A model generated the notes under the pieces. That model searched no databases. It saw nothing but the letters and a program-made list of their open reading frames with translations, and had not been told where the DNA came from. Made by a program: the position numbers and the translations under genes. Below are positions 26,100 to 36,017 of a stretch of 64,000 bases of DNA, piece by piece. Source of the stretch: Terriglobus roseus DSM 18391 (GTDB lineage Bacteria; Acidobacteriota; Terriglobia; Terriglobales; Acidobacteriaceae). Positions within the stretch are counted from its first letter, which is position 1. Every line of letters starts with the position of its first letter. The DNA lies in NCBI RefSeq assembly GCF_000265425.1, contig NC_018014.1, forward strand, positions 5,084,001-5,148,000, read 5' to 3'.

Positions 26100-26660
26100 A
26101 ACGTCACAAAGCGGATGCCCAAAGCACCGGGTATTCAGAGCACGGATGCCCAAAGGACCGGGTGTCCAAGGGAAACGGGCGCCCCATGAAAATGGGTGCC
26201 CCATTCTTTCGCGGCTCCATCGCGAAAGGGTGGGTTATCGCGCGAAGCGCGACCGCTCTCAGCCAAAAGCGGGCAACAAACCGGGCGCCCCATTCATGAC
26301 AGCTCCACCGTCATGAGTGGGACCATCGCGCTGCGGGTATCCAAAGCACCGGGTGTCCCAGGGAAACGGGCGACCAAAGAAAATGGGTGCCCCATTCTTT
26401 CGCGGTTCCATCGCGAAAGGGTGGGTTATCGCGCGAAGCGCGACCGCCCTAATTCAAAAGCGTGCAACAAACCGGGTGCCCCATTCATGACAGCTCCACC
26501 GTCATCAGTGGGACGATCGCGCAAAGCGCGAACCGGAGAAAGCAGGGGCCTTCAGGCCCCTGAAAAGTCCCCATAAAGGGGGCTTTAGCCCCGGTGCTCC
26601 CAGACCAGCCAAACGCACTCGTGCTACAACGGAGGCATCCTCTTCACCTCTGGAGCCTCC
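26100..26660. repeat. Repeat-filled intergenic region with a tandem ~190-bp unit
   Basis: Two tandem units of about 190 bases (about 26148-26337 and 26338-26528) each carry: CAAAG.ACCGGGTGTCC, a family-A hairpin repeat (26193-26256 and 26384-26446, arms CTTTCGC/GCGAAAG) and a variant whose arms are TCATGAC/GTCATGA (about 26276-26330 and 26469-26535). After them come the palindromes GGGGCCTTCAGGCCCC (about 26546) and GGGGGCTTTAGCCCC (about 26579). No gene is seen; open frames here are repeat translations. Confidence 0.8.
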
Positions 26661-28415
26661 ATGCGCCTAACCCTGCTCGCGCTTGCAGCGTTGAGTGTCG
26701 TTCCGTCGCTTCAAGCGCAGGCGCCCGCCGCCGCGCAGCCCCTGTCGCCGCCCCCCATCGCATTCCCGGCAAACCTGCCCGTCCTGCCCGCCGCGCAACA
26801 GGCAAAGATGGACGCCGATCTCCTCGAGATCGACATCCCGCACCTGCAGGCGCTCTACGCAAAACACAAGTACACCGTGGAGCAGGTCACCCGCTGGTAC
26901 ATGGGCCGCATCGCCCGCTACAACACCATCTACCGCGCAGTCCAAACCGTCGACACAGCCGGCGCACTCGCAACAGCAAAAGCCCTCGACGCCAGCAAGC
27001 CCGACGTAACGAAGCCGCTATGGGGCGTCCCCATCGTCATCAAGGCCAACACCGCCGTGAAAGGCCTGATCGACAGCGACGGCTGGCAGGGCTTCGCTCT
27101 CCCCGGCCACCAGTTCATCGCCGACAAAGACGCCACCGTCGTAGCGCGTCTGCGAGCAGCAGGCGCCGTCATCCTCGGTATCACCAACATGCCGGACTTT
27201 GCCGCCAGCGACACCAACCGCTCCACCGCCTTCGGCCGCACCGGCAACGCCTACGACGTGCGCTTCTCGCCCGGCGGATCCAGCGGCGGCACCGTCACCG
27301 CAGTCACTGGCAACTTCGCCCTCCTCGGCACCGGCACCGACACGGCAAACAGCATCCGCATGCCCGCCGGCACAAGCGCCGTCGTCGGCGTTCTACCCAC
27401 GCGAGGCCTAACCAGCATCGCCGGCATCGCGCCACTCGACTGGCTGCTCGACAACACCGGCCCCATCGCCCGCAACGTGACGGACGCAGCCATCGCACTC
27501 GATGTCATGAGCGGCGAAAAATCCCCCGCCGATCCCCTCGACTTTCGCACCACAGGCGAAGGCCGCACCACCGGCGCAGACACCGCACAGCTCGGCCCCT
27601 TTCTCCCCTACCTGAAGAAGGACGCACTCAAAGGCAAGCGCTTCGGCGTGCCCGCCTTCATCCTCTCCGGCAACACCGGCTTCGGCGTCAGCCAGCCCGC
27701 ACGCCCCACCAACGGCATGCAGCCCGAGACCCGAGCCATGCTCATGAAGGCCATCGATCAGTTCCGCGCAGCCGGCGCCGAAGTCATCCTCGACGACACT
27801 TTGCTCCCCGACACCTTCGCGCTCAACATCCGCAAGATCACCACCACCGCCTACCGTCTCGACGGCACCAACGGCTGGCTCGCAGCCTTCGGCCCCGCCG
27901 AGTACCGCTCCGCCGCTGCCTACGAAAAGGCCCTCGGCTCGCCACTGCCGTCCACACTCACCGGCGCACCCAACCCCAACGCCCCCACCACCACACCCCA
28001 GCGTCCACCAACACCCCAGGTCGCGCTCAAGGCCGATCCCAACGCCGAGACCAACTACTTCGCACCGCAACGCGCCGCACTCGCCGAATACACCGCAGCG
28101 CTCGACCGCCTGCACCTCGACGGCCTCATCTACCCCAGCGCCCAGATGCCGCCACCGGACGAGACCATGCCGCAGAACGGCACCCTCAGCAGCGGCCCCC
28201 ACTCCAATACCGGCTGGGTCAACCGCATCGGCGTCCCCGCCGTCGTCGTACCCGCAGGCTTCTACGACAGCGGCCTGCCCTTCGGCCTTGAGATCAGCGC
28301 CCGCCCCTGGCGCGACGGCGACCTCCTCGGCTGGGCCTACGCCTACGAACAGACGACAAAACTCCGCAGGCCGCCAGTCCTCGTAGAAACCGGCCTACTA
28401 CCAAACGCCCGCTAG
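26661..28415 (+). CDS. Exported amidase-signature-family enzyme
   Basis: 584 residues with signal peptide MRLTLLALAALSVVPSLQAQA. The amidase signature Ser-Ser-Lys triad is visible: VIKANTAVKG (Lys), SPGGSSGGT (second Ser region) and GTGTDTANSIRMPA (nucleophile-side Ser). The C-terminal YPSAQMPPPDE, GVPAVVVPAGF and GLPFGLEI complete the fold. It hydrolyses amide bonds of unknown substrates in the periplasm. A Pro-rich insert near residues 435-455 (NAPTTTPQRPPTPQ) is unusual. It is convergent with the first TonB receptor and separated by a bidirectional terminator. Confidence 0.88.
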   Translation: MRLTLLALAALSVVPSLQAQAPAAAQPLSPPPIAFPANLPVLPAAQQAKMDADLLEIDIPHLQALYAKHKYTVEQVTRWYMGRIARYNTIYRAVQTVDTAGALATAKALDASKPDVTKPLWGVPIVIKANTAVKGLIDSDGWQGFALPGHQFIADKDATVVARLRAAGAVILGITNMPDFAASDTNRSTAFGRTGNAYDVRFSPGGSSGGTVTAVTGNFALLGTGTDTANSIRMPAGTSAVVGVLPTRGLTSIAGIAPLDWLLDNTGPIARNVTDAAIALDVMSGEKSPADPLDFRTTGEGRTTGADTAQLGPFLPYLKKDALKGKRFGVPAFILSGNTGFGVSQPARPTNGMQPETRAMLMKAIDQFRAAGAEVILDDTLLPDTFALNIRKITTTAYRLDGTNGWLAAFGPAEYRSAAAYEKALGSPLPSTLTGAPNPNAPTTTPQRPPTPQVALKADPNAETNYFAPQRAALAEYTAALDRLHLDGLIYPSAQMPPPDETMPQNGTLSSGPHSNTGWVNRIGVPAVVVPAGFYDSGLPFGLEISARPWRDGDLLGWAYAYEQTTKLRRPPVLVETGLLPNAR

Positions 28416-28423
28416 ACTGCCCC

Positions 28424-28475
28424 AAAACAAAAGAGGCAGGAGCCACGCCTGCGCGTGAGTCCTGCCTCTTCATTC
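28424..28475. terminator. Bidirectional rho-independent terminator
   Basis: AAGAGGCAGGA (28431-28441) pairs with TCCTGCCTCTT (28460-28470), with A-rich sequence on the left, between the convergent amidase and TonB-receptor genes. Confidence 0.85.
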
Positions 28476-28502
28476 CGACACCAGTTTGGCGTCTTACAGC
28501 GT

Positions 28503-31500
28503 TTAGAACAACACCTTCACAGCCAGCTGGATGCTGCGGTTATCCGCAGCGGTCGAGCTAACCTTGCCCAGCGTCGCAGGCGTGTTGATGTTGGAGTTGG
28601 GGTTCGAGAAGATTCCCCGGTTGATGATGTTGTACGCTTCCGCGCGGAACTGCGTGTTGAAGCGCTCGTGGATGCGGATGTTCTTGATCGCCGAGAAGTC
28701 GACCTGCGCCGTACCAGGACCACGACCCGTGTTACGCGTCACCCAACCCTGAACCGTCGGGAACTGACGGGTGGTCGAGGTGTAGCTGCTGCCGTTGCGG
28801 GTAACCGTAGCTGCCAGCGGCGAACCGGAGTAAGCCGTTGCGTCGAACCAGTCAAAGGGCGACGGATTCTTTTTGTAGGAGCTTGCAACGGTGCGGCCCG
28901 GTGCCATGAAGGTACGGCAGGAGATGTTGCCGGCAAAGTTGCAACCAGACGCGTTCACATTGAACGGGTAGCCCGTACGAAGCTGCACAGCAGGCTGCAG
29001 TGTCCAGCCGCCCAGCAGTGCCGTACCAAGCTTGCCGGTCGCAAACGCCTTGCCCTTGCCGAACGGCAGCTCGTAACCACCCGAGATAGCCGCACGGTTG
29101 CGAACGTCGAAGTTCGAGTAGGAGCGATCGAACGCCGTGTTCGTTGCGAACGACGAATCGTTGGAACCGGCCTCACCCGAGCTGTTGTCGATGTTCTTCG
29201 ACCACTGGTAGCTGCCCAGGAAGAAGAAGCCGTTCTTGGCACGCTTCTCAACCTTGACGGATCCACCATTGAAGCTGGAAGCGCCAAACGTCGTGCTGGT
29301 CAGGATGCCCTGGCCGAACGCGGTGTAGGGGCGGTAGCTGGGCGAAATCGTTGCGCCGTTGACGACCTGCGCATCGCAGGTGCTTTGTGCCGCATACGAA
29401 GGCAGGATGAACGGGAACTGGATGCACTGGTTCTGGTCATAACGCTTCCAGAGCTTGTGCGTGTTGGAGCCGGTGTAAGCAAACTCCACCAGCAGGCCGT
29501 GGCCCAGGTCCTGCTGCAGGCTCAGGTTCCACTCCTGCGTCAGCGGACGACCGTTGTCCGGACGGATGGAGAAGGGCGAAGGAATCTGTGTGGTGGTCAG
29601 CGGATCCGGGAACAGATTGTTGGTGAACCGGTTGCTGAACGCCTGCTGGAAGTACAGCGGAGCCGCGTAACGCGTGAACTGCAGCTCGTTCGTGTTCAGG
29701 TTCTCAAGGTAGATGCCGTAGCCTGCGCGGATAACCGTGCTGGGCGTGGGATTGTAAGCAATACCAACGCGCGGCATGAAGCCCTTCTTCTGCGGCTGCA
29801 AAATACCGGGACGATAGGTGCGGGTGGTGTCGATGATGCCCGCATTCAGATAAGCCTGCGGAATGTTGGCCGGCAGCTTGCTGAACGTGACCTTACCGGT
29901 CGTCGGATCAAGCGAACCTTCCAGACCGTTCTGCTCGACGAAGGGCGAGTTGTACTCCCAACGCATACCGGCATTGATGGTCAGGCCATGACCCACCTGC
30001 CACACATCATTGATGAAGGCGCCGTACGTGTTGTCGCGATAGTGACCCAGCGTGGTACCCGAGTTGCCGTTGCAACCAGAGGTGCAATAGCCACGAGCAT
30101 AGTTTTCAAACTTGGTGTAAAAAACGCCAGGCGTGTTGCCTTGGGGAGCAATGCGGTACTTTTCCGCATCCGCGCAGACGGTCAATGAGCAGTTGTCGAA
30201 GGTAGCGGAGCCGCGAGCGTTGTTATCCGCAATCTGCCAAAGGCGACGGTTCTGGTACTGGAAACCAGCCTTGAGCGTGTGCTTGCCAAGAACGTCCGAG
30301 ATGGAGTCGCCGGCGCTGATCACATTCTCATGACCACCCTGGTCGCCACCACCGTCACCGACGTTCGTGAAGCCTTGGATGCCGAAGGAAGCGCGGCCGT
30401 TCTGGCGGGGGCTGTTGGCAGCCGTCAGGTTGCTGAGACCCTCAGCAGTTGCCCAGTTGCCATTCGGTCCCTGGCTCTGCAGAACGCCAAGCGTGATGTT
30501 GTAGAACTCGTTCCAGCCCACACGAACTTCATTCACGATCTTGCTGCCAATGACGTACGTGTTGCCCAGCACAGCATTACGTCCCAGCAGCGGGTTCGAG
30601 TTGCTGCTGCCGTTGACGAGCGGCGTGATCTGGGTGGAATCGTAGTTGATGTAACGGCCGAAGATCGTGCTCTTCGGTGTAACCGTCCAGTCGCCACGCA
30701 CCGTGTACTGGTTGTAGTTATCCGTGAACGGCAGGGTCAGGGTGTAGTTGTTACCGCCCGCGAAGTTGCCCGTATCGCTTGCAACCGTGGGATACGTGGG
30801 ATTCAACGCGATGGCCGCGCGACTGGTCAGCGCAACGTTCGGCGCTGCCGTCGGCGTGTTGCCACCGTTCAGCTGGTTCTTCGTGGGGAACAGACCCAGC
30901 AGCACGGTGTCGCGGACACGCTTCTGACCTTCAAAGCCACCAAAGATAAAGAGCCGGTCCTTGATGATCGGGAAGCCAATGGTACCGCCGTACTGCTTAC
31001 GGTCGGCATAGGGCTTGTTCGGATTGCTCGCATACGTTGCGAAGTAGTCGCGTGCGTCAAAGATGGAGTTGCGGGCGAAGTAGTAACCCGATCCGTGGAT
31101 CGAGTTCGTACCCGACTTCGTCACCATCGAGACAACAGCCTGACCCTGACCATACTCAGTCGAGAAGGTCGAACGAAGCAGGTTGAACTCCTGCAGGGTG
31201 TCGGTGTTGGGAACCAGCGAGAGCGTGTTGAAACGCATCGAGCGGATATACGTGCCGTCGAGAACGTAGTTCGTCGAACTGGCGCGACCGCCGTCCACCG
31301 TGATGTACAGCGAGCGCGATCCGCAGGCCGCGCAAGGATTGCCGGTCTGGTTCTGCTGCGCAGGCGAGACACCCGGGGCCAGCGTTGCAAGCTGAAGCAC
31401 GTTACGGCCGTTCAGCGGCAGATCGTTGATCTGTTTCTGATCGATGACCTGGCCAACGGTGGCTTCCTGCGTCTGCAACTGGGGAGGCAGCGTGGAAACT

Positions 31501-31928
31501 TCCACCGTCTCGTCCGTGCCACCAACTGAGAGTGTGACCGAACCGTTGGCGCTCTTGCCGATCTCAACGTCGATCGCCGGAATCACAGAGGTCTTAAAGC
31601 CCGGCTTCTCCACACGAATGCTGTAGTTTGCCGGGGGAATGTTGGGAATGGACCAGTCACCCGAATCGTTGGTGGTCGCCGTACGCTCGGCCTTGGTGCC
31701 GTTATTGATCAGGTGGACCGTCGCTCCGGCAACCGTTGCTCCGGTTGGGTCGGTGACCTTGCCGGCAGCATCCGAGCTGGAGCTGGCCTGGCCGTAAGCG
31801 GACGGGGTTGCGACGTTGAGTGCCAGTACCGGCACCGCAGCCATCAGGATCGCCAGGGACGAACGGCGCGCGGTACTTACCGCTGCATGCCATGCACTCC
31901 CGGGTGAGAGTGTTTGTTTCTTAAACAT
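28503..31928 (-). CDS. TonB-dependent receptor with carboxypeptidase-regulatory-like domain, paralogue 1
   Basis: 1141 residues; GGAGG lies 9 bases before ATG 31928. Signal region with ARRSSLAILMAAVPVLAL. Residues about 50-140 form a carboxypeptidase-regulatory-like (CnaB-like) domain: AAGKVTDPTGATVAGATVHL, then SIPNIPPANYSIRVEKPGFK. The plug follows (QINDLPLNGRNVLQLATLAPG, VDGG, LDGTYIRS, STEYGQGQAVVSMVTKSGTN), then a very large beta-barrel ending in Phe (LAVKVLF). This is the Oar-like type expanded in Acidobacteria, presumed to import large oligosaccharides or other ligands over the outer membrane. It is a close paralogue of the gene at 32421-36017. Confidence 0.92.
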   Translation of the reverse strand: MFKKQTLSPGSAWHAAVSTARRSSLAILMAAVPVLALNVATPSAYGQASSSSDAAGKVTDPTGATVAGATVHLINNGTKAERTATTNDSGDWSIPNIPPANYSIRVEKPGFKTSVIPAIDVEIGKSANGSVTLSVGGTDETVEVSTLPPQLQTQEATVGQVIDQKQINDLPLNGRNVLQLATLAPGVSPAQQNQTGNPCAACGSRSLYITVDGGRASSTNYVLDGTYIRSMRFNTLSLVPNTDTLQEFNLLRSTFSTEYGQGQAVVSMVTKSGTNSIHGSGYYFARNSIFDARDYFATYASNPNKPYADRKQYGGTIGFPIIKDRLFIFGGFEGQKRVRDTVLLGLFPTKNQLNGGNTPTAAPNVALTSRAAIALNPTYPTVASDTGNFAGGNNYTLTLPFTDNYNQYTVRGDWTVTPKSTIFGRYINYDSTQITPLVNGSSNSNPLLGRNAVLGNTYVIGSKIVNEVRVGWNEFYNITLGVLQSQGPNGNWATAEGLSNLTAANSPRQNGRASFGIQGFTNVGDGGGDQGGHENVISAGDSISDVLGKHTLKAGFQYQNRRLWQIADNNARGSATFDNCSLTVCADAEKYRIAPQGNTPGVFYTKFENYARGYCTSGCNGNSGTTLGHYRDNTYGAFINDVWQVGHGLTINAGMRWEYNSPFVEQNGLEGSLDPTTGKVTFSKLPANIPQAYLNAGIIDTTRTYRPGILQPQKKGFMPRVGIAYNPTPSTVIRAGYGIYLENLNTNELQFTRYAAPLYFQQAFSNRFTNNLFPDPLTTTQIPSPFSIRPDNGRPLTQEWNLSLQQDLGHGLLVEFAYTGSNTHKLWKRYDQNQCIQFPFILPSYAAQSTCDAQVVNGATISPSYRPYTAFGQGILTSTTFGASSFNGGSVKVEKRAKNGFFFLGSYQWSKNIDNSSGEAGSNDSSFATNTAFDRSYSNFDVRNRAAISGGYELPFGKGKAFATGKLGTALLGGWTLQPAVQLRTGYPFNVNASGCNFAGNISCRTFMAPGRTVASSYKKNPSPFDWFDATAYSGSPLAATVTRNGSSYTSTTRQFPTVQGWVTRNTGRGPGTAQVDFSAIKNIRIHERFNTQFRAEAYNIINRGIFSNPNSNINTPATLGKVSSTAADNRSIQLAVKVLF

Positions 31929-32327
31929 TCGGTGTTGCCTCCAAAATGGTCCTCAAAACTAAGCCTTACCTGCACCGCCTGTGTTGCATGGCGAACCCGG
32001 TAGTTTCCGGTCCGTGTGCAGGCAGGCGAGGCGCCAACTTGCGATCCTGCTGCGAGCGGCCAAAACGTCATTGAGACGATTCATCCGTTCGCGGTCTTGC
32101 AATGCAGAATCTCAGCGACGGAGGATTATGCCATAACCCGACAATTGTTGAATACAGAGTCTCGGTGCCCCCGGTGATACCTGCCCCATTCTGAGACGCC
32201 TCAACTTTCCAGCAACCGGTTCCGTTCCCTAGCCCTACGGCCGAAGACACACATTCCATAGGGGTTCGAGTTATTTGGTAGAGCAAAACAGTACGCCGGA
32301 GCCCTCAGGGCCATGTCGGACGTTGGA
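31929..32327. other. Intergenic region upstream of TonB receptor 1
   Basis: About 400 bases of leader and promoter region. It contains the motif listed at 32064-32083, also found upstream of the second receptor. No gene is seen; short frames here have no coding character. Confidence 0.5.
32064..32083 (-). promoter_or_regulatory. Shared upstream motif of the two paralogous TonB receptors, copy 1
   Basis: AACGTCATTGAGACGATTCA on the plus strand. The core CGTC..GACG is an inverted repeat. A near-copy, AACGCTCTGAGACGTTTCA, lies at the corresponding place before the second receptor (36086-36104). Possibly an operator or conserved leader element. Confidence 0.4.
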
Positions 32328-32375
32328 CAAAAAAGGCCTGGCGAACCACTCCAAAAGAGTGACTCGCCAGGCCTC
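32328..32375 (-). terminator. Rho-independent terminator of TonB receptor 2
   Basis: AGGCCTGGCGA (32334-32344) pairs with TCGCCAGGCCT (32364-32374); on the minus strand a T run follows (complement of 32328-32334). Confidence 0.88.
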
Positions 32376-32420
32376 AGAAGCCGCCGGAACCATCGCTGAC
32401 CCTGTCGGGGTCGTCCCCGT

Positions 32421-35400
32421 CTAGAACGTTCCCTTGATCGCGAACTGCAGGCTACGGTTGTCGGCAGAGGTGCCGGTGATCCTGCCTACGGACGTCGGCG
32501 TTCCAAGACCGCCCGCAGGGTTGTTGAAGATGCCGTGGTTGATGATGTTGTACGCCTCGGCACGGAACTGCATGTTGAATCGCTCGTGGATCCGGAAGTT
32601 CTTGATGCCCGAGAAGTCGAACGACACCGTACCAGGTCCACGGCCAACGTTGCGCGTCACCCAACCCTGGAGGTTCGGGATAGGGCGAGCATTCGAGACA
32701 TAGGCTCCAGGCGTACCGGTAAAGGTAGCGACCGTCGGTGACTGCGAGAACGCCGTCGGATCAAACCAGTTGCTGATGCCTTTGTTCGATCCTTTGTAAG
32801 AACTCGCAACCGTGCGGCCGGGTGCCAGGTAGACGCGGCAACCGATGAAGTTTGCAAACGAGCAGCCCGAGCCACCGATGTTAAACGGATAGCCGGAACG
32901 CAGTTGAACAGCGGGCTGCAGACTCCATCCACCCAGGATCGCCGTGCCGACCTTGCCCTGCAGAAACGCCTTGCCTTTGCCGAACGGCAACTCATATCCA
33001 CCCGAGATGACCGCGCGATTGCGGGTATCAAAGTTGGAGTAGGAGTGATCGAACGACGTGGTGGTCGCGTACGACGAATCGTTCGCACCGGCCTCGCCCG
33101 AGATGTTGTCCAGGTTCTTCGACCACTGGTAACTGCCCAGGTAGTACAGACCCTTCTTCGTACGCTGTTCGATCTTGATAGAACCGCCATGAAAGTTCGC
33201 CGAGCCCAGCGTGGAACTGGTCAGGATGCCGGGGCCGAACTGCGGGAAGGGACGCTGCGTCAGGTTGGTCGGGATCTGGAACGGGTACTGGATGTACATG
33301 TTCTGGTCGTAGCGCTTCCACATGTGGTGCGTGTTGCTACCCGTGTACGCCATCTCCATGATGACGCCATGTCCCAGGTCCTGCTGCAGGCTCGCATTCC
33401 ACTCTTGCGTCAGCGGCTGCTTGTTGAACGGGAAGATCGAGAAAGGCGCCGGCAAAATCGTCGACGTCGTCGGATCCGGATAAAGAGCCGGCTGATTGAA
33501 GGGAACGCCGTTATTGAAGTAAGAGCCACCGTTCACGAAGTAGTTGTTGAACGATTGCTGGTAGTACAGCGGAGCGGCATACCGCGTGAACTGCAGCTCG
33601 TTCGTATTCAGATTGTCGAAGTAGATGCCGTAACCCGCGCGGACCACGGTTCCAGGATGCACCTCATATGCGAGACCGACGCGTGGCATGAAACCCTTCT
33701 TGAAGGGCTGAATGATGCCGGGCTGGTAGTTGCGACTGAAGTCGATGTAAGGGCGGTAAGCCGCGGGAATGACCGCCGGTGTCTTCGTAAACGTAATCAG
33801 ACCGGTGCTCGGATCGAGCGACCCCTCAAGCTGGTTCTGCTCGTGGAAGGGCTGGTTGTACTCCCACCGCAGACCGAGGTTAGCTGTCAGACCGTGACCG
33901 ATGTTCCACGTGTCCGAGATAAACGCACCGTAGGTGTTATCGCGGTAGTGGCCAAGCGTGGTTCCCGCATTGCCGTTGCAACCCGAGGTGCACATGCCGC
34001 GCGCGTAGTTCTGAAACTTGTTGTAGAAGTATGTCGTGCCGTTGGCCACATAGGTCTTCGCACCAACAGGGCAATTACCTACGGAGGTCACATTGTTCGG
34101 ATCGTTGGGACCCGTGGGGCGATAACCTGCTGCGTAAGTCGCGGGCGTGCAGTTATCGAACGTCGCAGAACCGCGGGAGTTATTATCTGCAATCTGCCAC
34201 AGGCGCCGGTTCTGCCCCTGGAAACCAACCTTCAACGTGTGCTTCCCAAGTACGTCCGAAAGCGTATCGCCGATGCTCAACACGTTCTCATGACCGCCCT
34301 GGTCGCCCGATCCGTCACCGACTGAATTGAAGCCTTGGATCGTGTAGGCAGCGCGTCCGTTCTGGCGCAGAGAACCCAGAGCCGTAACGTTTTGCAGACC
34401 CTCCGCCGCGGCCCAGTTGTTATTCGGTCCAGGGTTCTGCAGCACGCCCAGCGTGATGTTGTAGAACTCGTTCCACCCGATACGGACTTCGTTCACAAGC
34501 TTGGAAGTGATGAGATAGGTATCGCCCAGCACGGCGTTACGGCCGATCAAAGGATTCGAAGTGGAGCTTCCGGTCACCGTCGGGGTGATCTGGCTGGCGT
34601 TGTAGTTTGCGTAACGGCCAAACATGCTGTGCTTCGAAGTGAAGGTCACATCGCCGCGGACCGTGAACGAGTCATAGTTATCCGTAAACGGCAGAATCAG
34701 GGAGTAATTGCTGGTGCCGTTGATCGTAAGAGCATCACTGCCGACGACTGGATAGGTCGGGTTCAGGGCCCTCGCAACGGAGTTCGTCACGGTCAGCCCT
34801 GCCGGATTTAATTTGCTGTAACCGATCGCCGTGGGATACGCCTGGCCGGAAGGTGTCGGAGGCAGCGCCTGGCTGCTCGCCGCGTCCCATGTTCCGTTGA
34901 GTTCACTCTGCGTTGGGAACAGGGCCGTGTTCACCGTCGACCTTGACGAACGCTGCCCTTCATACCCACCGAAGATGAAGAGCCTCTCCTTGATGATGGG
35001 ACCGCCAAAGGTGCCACCAAACTGATAGCGATGGAAGTCCGGCTTGGGACCGGTAGAGGGTGGCGCAAAGTAGTTCCTGGCGTCGAAGACGCCGTTGCGA
35101 GCGAAGAGGTAGCCCGATCCGTGAATCTTGTTCGTTCCGGACTTGGTCACCATCGAAACCACAGCCTGCCCCTGGCCGTATTCGGTCGAAAAGGTCGAAC
35201 GCAGCAGGTTGAACTCCTGCAGTGTGTCGGTGTTGGGCAGCAATGACATGTTGTTGAAGCGCACCGAGCGGATGTACGTACCGTCCAGCACGTAGTTCGT
35301 GGAGTTACCGCGACCGCCATCCACCGTGATGTAAAGGCTGCGCGAGTTGGACGCCGTGCCCGTCTGAGCAGGCTGTCCCGTCTGTCCCGTCTGGGCCGGC

Positions 35401-36017
35401 GATACGCCCGGCGCAAGCGTGGCAAGTTGAAGCACGTTGCGGCCGTTCAACGGCAGATCGTTGATCTGCTTCTGGTCGATGACCTGCCCGACGGTAGCTT
35501 CCTGCGTCTGCAGTTGTGGAGGCAACGTGCTGACCTCGACAGTCTCACTCGATCCGCCAACCTGCAGCGTCACCGACCCATTCGCCGTCTGGCCGATCTG
35601 CACATCCAGCGACGAGATCGTCGACGTCTTGAAGCCGCCCTTCTCCACACGGATGCTGTAGTTCGCCGGCGGAATATTCGGCACAGACCACTCGCCCGAG
35701 CCATTGGTCTCCGTCGTACGCTCGGCCTTGGTGCCGTTGTTGATGATGTGGACTGTAGCTCCGGGAACCACTGCACCGGTAACGTCTGTGACCCTTCCAG
35801 CAGCGTCGGAACTCGCGCTGGCCTGGCCGTGAGCGATCGGCGCAAGGAGAGTCAGACCCAAAATGGGAATCCCGGCCAGAACGAACGCCAGCGAGGAGCC
35901 ACGCACGGTGCGCAGAACCGCAGCGCTCCACGGCAACGAGGATACGGGTGATGGCGAAGTGCTGACAGCATGGCCGCCGCACTGCTTCGCGCGTTGCTGC
36001 TCGGTAGTTACCAACAT
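32421..36017 (-). CDS. TonB-dependent receptor with carboxypeptidase-regulatory-like domain, paralogue 2
   Basis: 1198 residues from ATG 36017, chosen because GGAGG lies 8 bases upstream; the frame opens at 36056. N-terminus, regulatory-like domain (AAGRVTDVTGAVVPGATVHI), plug (QINDLPLNGRNVLQLATLAPG) and barrel match paralogue 1 almost segment for segment, with small insertions, for example a Gln/Thr/Gly stretch at about 220-235. The C-terminus is LQFAIKGTF, ending in Phe as expected for outer-membrane barrel assembly. The two genes look like a tandem duplication with later divergence, perhaps for related ligands. Confidence 0.92.
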   Translation of the reverse strand: MLVTTEQQRAKQCGGHAVSTSPSPVSSLPWSAAVLRTVRGSSLAFVLAGIPILGLTLLAPIAHGQASASSDAAGRVTDVTGAVVPGATVHIINNGTKAERTTETNGSGEWSVPNIPPANYSIRVEKGGFKTSTISSLDVQIGQTANGSVTLQVGGSSETVEVSTLPPQLQTQEATVGQVIDQKQINDLPLNGRNVLQLATLAPGVSPAQTGQTGQPAQTGTASNSRSLYITVDGGRGNSTNYVLDGTYIRSVRFNNMSLLPNTDTLQEFNLLRSTFSTEYGQGQAVVSMVTKSGTNKIHGSGYLFARNGVFDARNYFAPPSTGPKPDFHRYQFGGTFGGPIIKERLFIFGGYEGQRSSRSTVNTALFPTQSELNGTWDAASSQALPPTPSGQAYPTAIGYSKLNPAGLTVTNSVARALNPTYPVVGSDALTINGTSNYSLILPFTDNYDSFTVRGDVTFTSKHSMFGRYANYNASQITPTVTGSSTSNPLIGRNAVLGDTYLITSKLVNEVRIGWNEFYNITLGVLQNPGPNNNWAAAEGLQNVTALGSLRQNGRAAYTIQGFNSVGDGSGDQGGHENVLSIGDTLSDVLGKHTLKVGFQGQNRRLWQIADNNSRGSATFDNCTPATYAAGYRPTGPNDPNNVTSVGNCPVGAKTYVANGTTYFYNKFQNYARGMCTSGCNGNAGTTLGHYRDNTYGAFISDTWNIGHGLTANLGLRWEYNQPFHEQNQLEGSLDPSTGLITFTKTPAVIPAAYRPYIDFSRNYQPGIIQPFKKGFMPRVGLAYEVHPGTVVRAGYGIYFDNLNTNELQFTRYAAPLYYQQSFNNYFVNGGSYFNNGVPFNQPALYPDPTTSTILPAPFSIFPFNKQPLTQEWNASLQQDLGHGVIMEMAYTGSNTHHMWKRYDQNMYIQYPFQIPTNLTQRPFPQFGPGILTSSTLGSANFHGGSIKIEQRTKKGLYYLGSYQWSKNLDNISGEAGANDSSYATTTSFDHSYSNFDTRNRAVISGGYELPFGKGKAFLQGKVGTAILGGWSLQPAVQLRSGYPFNIGGSGCSFANFIGCRVYLAPGRTVASSYKGSNKGISNWFDPTAFSQSPTVATFTGTPGAYVSNARPIPNLQGWVTRNVGRGPGTVSFDFSGIKNFRIHERFNMQFRAEAYNIINHGIFNNPAGGLGTPTSVGRITGTSADNRSLQFAIKGTF

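Noticed and set aside
26594..28291. 565-codon Arg/Pro/His-rich frame overlapping the amidase
   Set aside because: Other frame of the amidase gene; composition is that of GC-rich shadow translation.
32904..34325. 473-codon plus-strand frame inside TonB receptor 2 (and similar ones at 28455-30188 and 30279-31529)
   Set aside because: Antisense to well-supported receptor genes and without recognisable domains.
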